Shown here piece by piece: positions 1-5,585 of a stretch of 5,585 nucleotides of DNA (the stretch's first letter is position 1; each line of letters begins with the position of its first letter). A program made the translations under genes and the position numbers. Under the pieces are notes generated by a model. The model was not told where the DNA came from, did no database searches, and saw nothing but the letters and a program-made list of their open reading frames with translations. Source of the DNA: Bacteroidota bacterium (GTDB lineage: Bacteria > Bacteroidota > Bacteroidia > AKYH767-A > JABDAW01); NCBI GenBank assembly GCA_023251595.1, contig JAHEYM010000293.1:1-5585 (forward strand), in the 5' to 3' direction.

Positions 1-820
1 AAATAACGCTTTGCTGTATGTTGATGTTGGTGACTGCGATGGGAACCGGATCGGTGCAACAATTCGGAAGCGTCGATGTCCATTCAAAGGTGTCGCCAGT
101 TATTTTGCACAACCTTCTGTAATCGTTTGGATAAACACCAGGGTCATATATATCTGCAGGCAGATTTATTGAGACATGAAAATAATATATTCCGTCGGGA
201 ACAGAATCAATGTTGAATGCGTTTCCGTTGTAGGTGTCGGAATACCCCTTTATCACGCCCGTCCGACAGCTTGCGTATGGGTCAAAAAATGCCGTCGTGA
301 ATGTATCCGGACTGTATGCCAGCATCGTGTCAGGCATACCATATAACAACAGTGAATCCCATTCCGCAGGATCGTATCCCCACATTCCTGAATCAACCAG
401 GTTTACAACATACCGCCCTCCGATTCCAAGATTGTTTGAAAGGATGTATGGAAAATTATTTCCATCAGGAGTAAGATAAAATTCCTGCTTATAACCTGAT
501 GGAACAACATCTGCTCCGGTGCATGTATTCTCTAATGCGGCCTCATAATATTCGGGAATGAACATATCCGTGCTATCATCTGCGAGCCGAACACCTGTCA
601 ACGGATTACAATGCAAATCCAATCCCCAAGAGGATGACCAAAGCACTCCGCATGATCCTGTGAATTCAATAATCTTATGACCATTGTTGTGACTGATGTG
701 AGTATAATTATCAATCGGCTTTCGTTGCAAATAAACATCAGCAGAATCTGTGTATGCTATTTGCGCGAATGAAAGTATTGTTGACATCAACAATACTGTA
801 AGAGAGAGTAGTTTTTTCAT
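1..820 (-). CDS. Secreted protein, weakly lysyl-oxidase-like C-terminal part (3' end outside window)
   Basis: From ATG 820 the frame is open to the left edge (273 residues, no stop), so the C-terminus is missing. The start lies 11 bases after the fibre stop and is preceded by the A-rich GCTTAAACAAA, a typical Bacteroidota leader. MKKLLSLTVLLMSTILSFAQ is a strong signal peptide with likely cleavage before Gln20. The mature part has seven Cys (57, 71, 100, 185, 238, 254, 255), consistent with disulfides outside the cytoplasm. Residues 185-240 (C..G.I.GYSDTY......NIDSVPDGIYYFHVSIN) resemble the C-terminal strands of lysyl-oxidase-like domains. YKQEFYL (110-116) could match an earlier strand of that fold. 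The copper-binding His-rich segment of true lysyl oxidases (HxxHYH type) is not seen, so oxidase activity is doubtful. It may be a binding or structural derivative. The reading frame is certain; the family is tentative. Confidence 0.8.
   Translation of the reverse strand, partial: MKKLLSLTVLLMSTILSFAQIAYTDSADVYLQRKPIDNYTHISHNNGHKIIEFTGSCGVLWSSSWGLDLHCNPLTGVRLADDSTDMFIPEYYEAALENTCTGADVVPSGYKQEFYLTPDGNNFPYILSNNLGIGGRYVVNLVDSGMWGYDPAEWDSLLLYGMPDTMLAYSPDTFTTAFFDPYASCRTGVIKGYSDTYNGNAFNIDSVPDGIYYFHVSINLPADIYDPGVYPNDYRRLCKITGDTFEWTSTLPNCCTDPVPIAVTNINIQQSVI
774..797. repeat. Perfect inverted repeat inside a signal-peptide coding region
   Basis: The arms AGTATTGTTGA and TCAACAATACT are exact reverse complements separated by 2 bases. 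Read as a hairpin this is a 10-bp stem with a 4-base loop. It starts 23 bases after the ATG of the secreted protein gene (codons 8-16). In mRNA it could slow early translation; in DNA it has the size and symmetry of a dimeric regulator site. Either role is inference. The symmetry itself is read directly. Confidence 0.6.
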
Positions 821-831
821 TTTGTTTAAGC

Positions 832-2952
832 TTAGTATTGTGCGAATGTGGTTACTTGAGCTTTGGTAAGATTGGAAGGTTTAGCTATGAAAGTTGCGAA
901 GTCATCAATATTAAATGTTGCAGGAACTACTAACAATGGGTTTGTCGGAAAAACAATATTACCGCCCGAGTTCATCAAAAATAGATTTACCTGTGGAAAA
1001 ATAGTCCATGAATGGTCGGTTGGAAGGTTGGCAAATTGTATTAAAGTATTCGCAGCACTGGTAGGGAATAGTTTTCCCGCCCACGGAAAGGCAGCGAAAT
1101 CAATTACTCCGCCCCCATCAGGATTCACCGCAGCGTTGTCAGTAGGTGTTACCTCAAAGTTTGATCCTTCGGCGGTGTAGAATTTTTTTATCGCAGTATA
1201 TCCAGCGGCAATAGAGTAAAGGTCAATACCTAACTCGTCACCTATTATGCAATGACGAAAAGTATGATTGTCTATAAGAGCCACATAACAAGCAGCACCC
1301 ATAGTTACTCTTGTCATTGTGCAGGCAGATGATGGGCCACATTGAAAATATGCTTCGGCACTACAAATGCAACCCTGAATAGTTGAACTATTGTCGGCTT
1401 CAAATTCTGTTAGGTTGGCAAAATAATTATTCTTAAATAATGCTATTGAAAAATTGTCTATGTAATTATTTATAAGGGTATTCCCGTACGCGTTTACATT
1501 ATCAAATGGGAAAACTGATATACTCCCCGCACCATAATCCGTTAATTCATTTACAGGCAGCACCCCATCAGGACTTGCTTTCACCCGATGAATAACATCA
1601 TTAGTAAGGTCGTAGTCCATTTCGGCACTGACAAAACCACTCATTGCACCGTTCTCGAAAATTCCGTTTCCTGTTAAATAAAGTGAACTTGTCGAAAATG
1701 CCGAAAGAATAATATAAGAACCCGCCAGTGCCACCGATCCTCCTGTGAGGTCTGTGATTTCATAAAGTTGACCCGGAGTAAACAGCGAGTTCGTTGCCAT
1801 ATACTGAGCTTGGGCTACGGTGCGGGGTCGGATAAGGGAATCGGAACCACTACCAATCGAATCAGTATATGAAAACAAGACCGCTCCATTCCGATAAACT
1901 TTTACCGTATCGTTTCCGAGCGCACGTTTAACCGAGTCGATCTTGTTATTGAATTTTGAGAAATCAGTTGCATGAACAGCTCCGCTATCACTTGTAGATG
2001 CAAAATGAGTGGTGATGTTTGGAGTTGTTCCTCCTGAAGAAAATAAAGGAGCTATTGCAGTTACAGATGTTACCGTGCCGTTTATCAATACATTATTTAC
2101 CCAAATTTCATTTTTATGAATCTGTCCATTTCCGGTGAATGTAATTGTCGTATGAACCAAAATACAATTGAGAACAGTATCAGAATTGAATCCTCCGAAA
2201 TCGATTGTAGAATTATTCGCAGTCGTTGCCAAGATTAAACAAGTTCCATCTCCATTCACAACATTTGTGCTCATTAAATTTGTTGTCGATGCTTGATAAG
2301 TAGTTCCGTATGCATCAATGCAATTTCCTGATGTATAGAAAAAATTATCCGTTGAAAGCTCTACATCGGATCGATCATCATGAAATTTAACAAGAGAAGT
2401 AAAATCATTCGAGAATGTCGCTGAGCAGAATCCATCCCCTGTAAATGAATATCCGATTCCGTTCGGATTTAATGTTATGAATCCGCTTCCATCATCGATT
2501 CCTTTTGTAAGGAAGAAAGATGATATCGGAACAGGAGGATCAGTAATTCTGTACCATGTATTATTTATCGCGGTGCCGCTGCCTGTGAATGCTTGAGCAT
2601 CTGCCCATGTGATCGCGATCGTTGTATCTCCAATGCCGCCTCCACTTCCGACCGAATCTTTTATTGCCCAGCGTTCAGAACCTTTTTTATATACAACAGA
2701 ATCACGGGTGCTGTTTTTAAAAGAAGTGTCTATGCCCCCGCCACTGGTTGCGATTGAATCGCGAAAATATTTTAGCATGTCAGCGAATGTGAATCGGAAA
2801 TTTCCTGTGCCCTTGAATGATCCCCTTACATTGTCGTCGCTGCTATATGGCGGCAGCTTGTGGGTTTCTTCCATTATTGTTTTTCCGGCTGGCTGTGAAA
2901 GCGCTGCAACACTCAGAAGCAGCAATAAAAATAATGTTGTGATTTTTTTCAT
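832..2952 (-). CDS. Tail-fibre-like protein with N-terminal signal peptide
   Basis: I place the start at ATG 2952, giving 706 residues. An upstream TTG at 2988 is in frame, but it would bury a clear signal peptide (MKKITTLFLLLLLSVAALSQ) and overlap the previous gene by 35 bases, and it has no ribosome-binding site. Predicted cleavage is before Gln20. Residues 84-138 and 348-402 are two copies of a linker plus 'W/YxITD' module. Residues 291-339 hold the tail-fibre phrase VTSVTAIAP...SSGGTTPNI...FNNKID. Between and after these are asparagine- and threonine-rich short strands suggesting a parallel beta-helix (about 235-290 and 485-575). Six Cys fall within residues 528-568. Position after baseplate genes and composition support a host-recognition fibre. 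An export signal on such a protein is odd and raises the alternative of a secreted or surface adhesin. No chaperone or autoprotease domain is visible at the C-terminus. Confidence 0.7.
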   Translation of the reverse strand: MKKITTLFLLLLLSVAALSQPAGKTIMEETHKLPPYSSDDNVRGSFKGTGNFRFTFADMLKYFRDSIATSGGGIDTSFKNSTRDSVVYKKGSERWAIKDSVGSGGGIGDTTIAITWADAQAFTGSGTAINNTWYRITDPPVPISSFFLTKGIDDGSGFITLNPNGIGYSFTGDGFCSATFSNDFTSLVKFHDDRSDVELSTDNFFYTSGNCIDAYGTTYQASTTNLMSTNVVNGDGTCLILATTANNSTIDFGGFNSDTVLNCILVHTTITFTGNGQIHKNEIWVNNVLINGTVTSVTAIAPLFSSGGTTPNITTHFASTSDSGAVHATDFSKFNNKIDSVKRALGNDTVKVYRNGAVLFSYTDSIGSGSDSLIRPRTVAQAQYMATNSLFTPGQLYEITDLTGGSVALAGSYIILSAFSTSSLYLTGNGIFENGAMSGFVSAEMDYDLTNDVIHRVKASPDGVLPVNELTDYGAGSISVFPFDNVNAYGNTLINNYIDNFSIALFKNNYFANLTEFEADNSSTIQGCICSAEAYFQCGPSSACTMTRVTMGAACYVALIDNHTFRHCIIGDELGIDLYSIAAGYTAIKKFYTAEGSNFEVTPTDNAAVNPDGGGVIDFAAFPWAGKLFPTSAANTLIQFANLPTDHSWTIFPQVNLFLMNSGGNIVFPTNPLLVVPATFNIDDFATFIAKPSNLTKAQVTTFAQY
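1747..1911 (-). repeat. Fibre module, copy 2 (residues 348-402)
   Basis: This copy runs DTVKVYRNGAVLFSYTDSIG, GSGSDS, then TVAQAQYMATNSLFTPGQLYEITD. It follows the element order of copy 1 and is again followed by a beta-rich stretch. The repeat suggests the fibre is built as two successive units of linker plus head domain. Confidence 0.5.
2539..2703 (-). repeat. Fibre module, copy 1 (residues 84-138)
   Basis: The protein stretch runs RDSVVYKKGSERWAIKDSVG, a Gly/Ser-rich spacer, then WADAQAFTGSGTAINNTWYRITD. It matches the second copy at residues 348-402 in order of elements: a DSV/DTV strand, a DS[VI]GSG spacer, an 'ADAQ/AQAQ' helix, and a 'WYRITD/LYEITD' end. The two are diverged at the base level, so this is an old internal duplication or a commonly reused fibre module. 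Confidence 0.5.
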
Positions 2953-2953
2953 G

Positions 2954-3304
2954 TTAGTCGCGCATTGAAATGGTTCCATCGTCTTCAAGGTCGTAGCTGT
3001 AGTCGTCTCTCAGTTCCGGATTAAAGTCGTCGAACGCTGTTTTGTAAATAGTGTTTGTGTTGAAGTTGTAAATGACGAGCGGTAAATTTTTTACTTTTCG
3101 CGTGTCAAATATAAAGTATTTGACACCGATTTGACCAGTGGGAATATATGTAAATCCGTTATCTTTCAACAGGGTTAGTAACATTTCCGGATTTTGATAC
3201 GTCTGCATCACAATGTCGTAAATGCTCTGGCCCTGAATGCTTAGATATTGCTGTATCGGATCATTCGTAGGCGCCTGAAAAGATATTTGAAACGGGGTAC
3301 TCAT
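2954..3304 (-). CDS. Small baseplate-operon protein with LysM-like segment
   Basis: Residues 17-68 of this 116-residue protein follow a LysM-like pattern. The pieces are a short strand then GQSIYDIVMQTY (25-36), a helix (EMLLTLLKDNG, 40-50), and a return to a strand ending in IGVKYFIFD (59-67). LysM-like folds occur in tail proteins such as gpX/gp53 that bind at the tube-hub junction, so a structural clamp role is plausible. Cell-wall binding is the alternative. The C-terminal third (about 75-116) is very acidic (DDYSYDLEDDG) and has no recognisable domain. There is no signal peptide, which fits assembly in the cytoplasm. The start overlaps the preceding stop (ATGA), and the next gene begins one base after this TAA. 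In Mu and P2 the gpX-like gene, if present, precedes the hub; here it comes after the gp25-like gene. Function is inferred, not demonstrated. Confidence 0.6.
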   Translation of the reverse strand: MSTPFQISFQAPTNDPIQQYLSIQGQSIYDIVMQTYQNPEMLLTLLKDNGFTYIPTGQIGVKYFIFDTRKVKNLPLVIYNFNTNTIYKTAFDDFNPELRDDYSYDLEDDGTISMRD

Positions 3305-3615
3305 TGTCTTACCGCGTTAGGTTTTACGTTCATGTTCCCGTTCGCATCAAGTGTTACTACTGGATTGCTCACGGTGTATCCATCATTTGTTAATTGAACA
3401 TCAACATTGCGTCTCACTTCCTGTTCTTTGCCAGAGGTTTTGAAATACCCAGGAAGGCCCACGCCGACGGACGGGTATTGTTTCCACTCATTCGGAAAGG
3501 TCATGATGATGTCAATGATGTGTTGTTGATCACTGGCAGCGATTAATAAATCGCCTGACGATAAATCGAGATCGCCGTCACTGCTCAATTTTATGTCCTG
3601 AAATAAAGTAGCCAT
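3301..3615 (-). CDS. gp25 / gpW / Mu gp46-like baseplate wedge protein
   Basis: The 104-residue product fits the small baseplate protein family that sits at the inner wedge around the hub and contacts the sheath in contractile tails. Characteristic features are an acidic N-terminal turn (DGDLDLSSGDLLIA, 13-26), a helix with QQHIIDIIMTF (30-40), the conserved-looking EW pair (EWKQYP, 43-48), a glycine turn GVGLPGYF (51-58), and a second helix with basic and acidic residues (KEQEVRRNVDVQL, 63-75). ATG at 3615 overlaps the spike stop (TAATG). A weak purine run GGAAAA lies just upstream, one of the few ribosome-binding-site-like sequences in the window. The stop overlaps the next gene as ATGA. 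The family assignment is fairly good by length, motifs and position after the spike gene, as in Mu gp45-gp46. Confidence 0.72.
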   Translation of the reverse strand: MATLFQDIKLSSDGDLDLSSGDLLIAASDQQHIIDIIMTFPNEWKQYPSVGVGLPGYFKTSGKEQEVRRNVDVQLTNDGYTVSNPVVTLDANGNMNVKPNAVRQ

Positions 3616-4136
3616 TATTTTCCGTGAGTTATTTTTTTATTTTCCAAATCCGAAAGCTGCGTTGGCGGTGTGATGGGCGTTGCCACTGTTCCGGATACGC
3701 CGCCGCCAGTTGTTACACCGCTATGAATATGACTGTTGAAATTTGATTCTAAGCGATTTATTTTTGTCAACAATTCATTCACCTTCACCAACCCGCCGAA
3801 TGATCCATCGTTGAACTGCGTGAGTGTTTGAGTAATCAAGATGTAGGTATCCAGCAAATCGAATTGGAATATACTGGCTTCGTTTCTTAGTGAGATCGCT
3901 ACCCATACTTTCGATCCTATAACCGGATAACGCAACTCACCATCGTTGCCCTCTGCATTTAACAAGACGTCGTTGATCGCTGTATCGGCATCACCAGTGA
4001 CCGGCGTAACATTACAGGTATTCTTACTTCGATCGACATTGTTGACCTCGCAAAGCAGAATTGAAACAATGTCGCGATTAAATGTTCCGGCCAGTTGTTC
4101 AATCATTTGTCTAAGTAACCCCGCTTTGCCGCTCAT
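3615..4136 (-). CDS. Baseplate spike protein, gpV / Mu gp45-like
   Basis: At 173 residues this is the size of short phage tail spikes, which trimerise under the hub and pierce the host outer membrane. After a short N-terminal helix (about 5-18), residues 23-100 have the alternating pattern of an OB-fold (IVSILLCEVNNVD..., then YPVIGSKVWVAIS). A helical or coiled segment follows (about 116-135, VNELLTKINRLESNFNS). The tip region holds HIHSG with His136 and His138, then a Gly/Thr-rich stretch and TPITPP (153-158). In known spikes of this class a His-x-His pair from each of three chains binds an iron ion at the apex. The same role here is inference. The gene starts on ATG overlapping the hub stop (ATGA) and ends in TAATG with the next gene. 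It lacks a long beta-helix, so the spike would be short. Confidence 0.78.
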   Translation of the reverse strand: MSGKAGLLRQMIEQLAGTFNRDIVSILLCEVNNVDRSKNTCNVTPVTGDADTAINDVLLNAEGNDGELRYPVIGSKVWVAISLRNEASIFQFDLLDTYILITQTLTQFNDGSFGGLVKVNELLTKINRLESNFNSHIHSGVTTGGGVSGTVATPITPPTQLSDLENKKITHGK

Positions 4137-5332
4137 ATCTCGTTAGCTAATTGTTCAGCCGTGAATGCATCTGATTTTATGTCGAGTTCAATTGTCTGGC
4201 GCCATCCGCCACTATTTATATTTGTTACAACCGAATGAACAAAATATTTTCCTTCCCGTTCAGGGATCAATTTATCTCGTAATGTAACCTTGTCGCCGTG
4301 TTGAACAAGCGGCATTCCAAAAGTTGTGAACGATCCCCTGTAACCTTCATACTTAAATCGAGGCAATGCAGCTTCGCCCAGTTTTTTCAATGCCTCAACC
4401 GTGGGCACGTTGTAAAAAAACAATGTTCGCAACTCGCCGTCTTGATCGCCTACATTTACTTCCAGTCGTTTGTTGGTTGATCGGGTGGCGCCATTCTGAT
4501 TGACGCCACTGGATTTTATTTTGTTGACAGAATAACACTTCGCACCTACTCGCAAATCATCGGCCCGCGTATAGGTTAGTGATGAATCCTGAATAATATT
4601 TTGTTGAAAGATGAACACCGATTCGATTCCCTCGCCTGGAAAATAAGTAATCATTGAAGAATGTAAATCATCATCCTTGAACCAGGAATTTACGCGATAC
4701 ATTTTCCGCATACGTTCAAGAACCTGGGCCGGTGTTTCGTTAAGAGTGCGGAAATTTCCGATGTTGGTGCGAACCCCCTGCGGCTGATCGTGGAAGGTGA
4801 GCGTTACGCCAAGTTCCTGCGCCCTGGGCGATGCATTGACCTGATTTATTAAATCTTTCACGATGTCTTCCGAATCGTAAGAAGAAGCATTGTAGAGTTT
4901 ATTTTTAGCTTGAAATTGTTTGAGCAAAAACATATTGTCTTCGCATTCGATTTCAACCGGCATCCTGGGATTTATTTTTGTGATGTAGCCCTTAAACAGC
5001 GTTATGTAGTCCGGTGTTACTTCCGATCCGTCGAGGCCCTCGTACCAATAAATCGCTTCAATCGTTATTTTGTCACCCCTTAAAAAGAACGGCGCATTGA
5101 AACTTTCATTCCCAGCAATTATGTTTTGTCCATCCAGGGTGAACCGATCGCCGTTGTTCTTCTCGAAGAAAACTTTTCGAGGAAATTTCAACTTAGCGGT
5201 GTCGGTTAAATTTTTCCATGAATGTGAAATCTCCAAATCCGTCACGAACGGCATAACGAAAACAGCATTGCGGTCGGGGTATTTGTCCGACTTGATTTGC
5301 TGGAATGTTATTTTAATTTTAGGCCGCAGCAT
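4133..5332 (-). CDS. Baseplate hub protein, gpD / Mu gp44-like
   Basis: This 399-residue protein probably forms the central hub ring joining the tail tube to the spike in a contractile tail. The visible pattern fits hub proteins. An N-terminal beta-rich part (about 1-130) contains the phrase LFKGYITKI (112-120) followed by IECEDNMFLLKQ (128-139). A helical insert with a repeated 'DIVKDLINQV' / 'TPAQVLERMRKMY' pattern follows (about 155-215). The C-terminal barrel (about 335-385) reads HGDKVTLRDKLIPEREGKYFV and ends with a Gly-Gly-x-x-Gln stretch (GGWRQTIELD). ATG at 5332 overlaps the preceding TAA by one base, and no Shine-Dalgarno site is seen, so coupling probably drives initiation. The stop overlaps the spike gene as ATGA. 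Hub followed directly by spike and gp25-like genes is the order of Mu-like tails. The family call rests on these motifs and gene order, without a database search. A siphophage or tail-like particle hub is the alternative. Confidence 0.75.
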   Translation of the reverse strand: MLRPKIKITFQQIKSDKYPDRNAVFVMPFVTDLEISHSWKNLTDTAKLKFPRKVFFEKNNGDRFTLDGQNIIAGNESFNAPFFLRGDKITIEAIYWYEGLDGSEVTPDYITLFKGYITKINPRMPVEIECEDNMFLLKQFQAKNKLYNASSYDSEDIVKDLINQVNASPRAQELGVTLTFHDQPQGVRTNIGNFRTLNETPAQVLERMRKMYRVNSWFKDDDLHSSMITYFPGEGIESVFIFQQNIIQDSSLTYTRADDLRVGAKCYSVNKIKSSGVNQNGATRSTNKRLEVNVGDQDGELRTLFFYNVPTVEALKKLGEAALPRFKYEGYRGSFTTFGMPLVQHGDKVTLRDKLIPEREGKYFVHSVVTNINSGGWRQTIELDIKSDAFTAEQLANEI

Positions 5333-5585
5333 TATTGATTGATTTGTAAAATGACTGGTAAGTCACTAACGGCGGTAATCTGACATGGCTGTTGTGAGTA
5401 GCCGCCTTCCACCTGCGGAAGATAGAAACGATCAATCACGATCGAATAGATACCCAAATTGTTTAAATACCAACTGTTGACCTGCAGGGCCACCGGCGCA
5501 GCAAGAATGAATTGAAGTTGAGAAACCAAATCACGCGGATATACATTTGCGATTCCACTGGTAAGAAGCAGGGCGATTTCTATTT
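5332..5585 (-). CDS. C-terminal part of an unrecognised tail/baseplate-operon protein (5' end outside window)
   Basis: The frame is open from the right edge of the window to a TAA at 5334-5332, giving 83 visible residues and ending in PVILQINQ. The first visible residues read IEIALLLTSGIANVYPRDL, with no stop before the edge, so the real start lies outside; an internal TTG at 5529 is not a convincing start. I do not recognise the family. The visible part is rich in hydrophobic and beta-prone residues, has a single Cys, and shows no membrane helix of clear length. Its stop overlaps the start of the hub gene by one base (TAATG), so it belongs to the same translationally coupled operon. From position just upstream of a hub gene it may be a tail or baseplate component, but that is inference from context only. 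Confidence 0.75.
   Translation of the reverse strand, partial: IEIALLLTSGIANVYPRDLVSQLQFILAAPVALQVNSWYLNNLGIYSIVIDRFYLPQVEGGYSQQPCQITAVSDLPVILQINQ

Noticed and set aside
234..479. Open frame of 81 codons on the plus strand
   Set aside because: It is antisense to the secreted protein gene, which has a signal peptide, start leader and continuous frame over 820 bases. The plus-strand product shows no domain or ribosome-binding site.
827..834. 8-base palindrome TAAGCTTA at the fibre stop
   Set aside because: It is too short to be a terminator stem, has no T-run in the coding direction, and is expected by chance in a window this size.
863..1180. Open frame of 105 codons on the plus strand
   Set aside because: It is antisense to the C-terminal part of the fibre gene, and its product has a composition typical of a shadow frame.
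2609..2968. Open frame of 119 codons on the plus strand
   Set aside because: It mirrors the N-terminal coding region of the fibre gene, where the signal peptide and the start next to the previous stop favour the minus strand.
2953..2988. Upstream TTG start adding 12 residues to the fibre protein
   Set aside because: It would place hydrophilic residues before a clear signal peptide and has no ribosome-binding site. The ATG one base after the previous stop fits the operon spacing better.
832..5334. No TAG among the visible stop codons, suggesting possible stop recoding
   Set aside because: All stops are TAA or TGA, but six genes are too few to judge, and no reading frame here needs a TAG to be read through.
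5070..5342. Open frame of 90 codons on the plus strand
   Set aside because: It is antisense to the hub N-terminus and breaks the uniform operon direction. No recognisable protein features.

Overview
The window is a densely packed, one-directional piece of a phage (or prophage / phage-tail-like particle) late operon. All seven genes I can support lie on the minus strand, so the transcription order runs from base 5585 down to base 1. The host or source looks like Bacteroidota. Ribosome-binding sites are weak or absent, with A-rich start leaders. Two predicted signal peptides end in Ser-Gln or Ala-Gln, the residue context common at secretion cleavage sites in that phylum. The fibre-like protein also carries a phrase (SVTAIAP...SSGGTTPNI...FNNK) that I know from tail fibres of Bacteroidota phages and uncultured phages. 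No species can be named from the sequence alone.

Layout in transcription order: (1) the C-terminal part of an unrecognised gene cut by the right window edge (5585-5332); (2) a 399-residue baseplate hub protein of the gpD / Mu gp44 type (5332-4133); (3) a 173-residue spike protein of the gpV / Mu gp45 type with a His-x-His tip motif (4136-3615); (4) a 104-residue gp25 / gpW / Mu gp46-type baseplate protein (3615-3301); (5) a 116-residue protein with a LysM-like segment (3304-2954); (6) a 706-residue tail-fibre-like protein with a signal peptide (2952-832); (7) a secreted, cysteine-containing protein, open through the left window edge (820-1), whose C-terminal part resembles the lysyl-oxidase-like fold. 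Gene 7 is easily missed because it has no stop codon within the window.

Genes 1 to 5 are joined by 1-base (TAATG) or 4-base (ATGA) stop/start overlaps. Gene 6 starts 1 base after gene 5 and gene 7 starts 11 bases after gene 6, so the block is probably translated as one coupled transcript. Genes 2 to 5 would build the central hub, membrane-piercing spike and inner baseplate of a contractile tail. Gene 6 has the composition of a receptor-binding fibre. The unexpected part is the end of the operon: two consecutive proteins with apparent export signals follow cytoplasmically assembled tail parts. A perfect 10-11 bp inverted repeat lies inside the signal-peptide codons of gene 7. There is no intergenic stretch longer than 11 bases, and I see no tRNA, CRISPR array, insertion sequence, promoter or terminator in the window.
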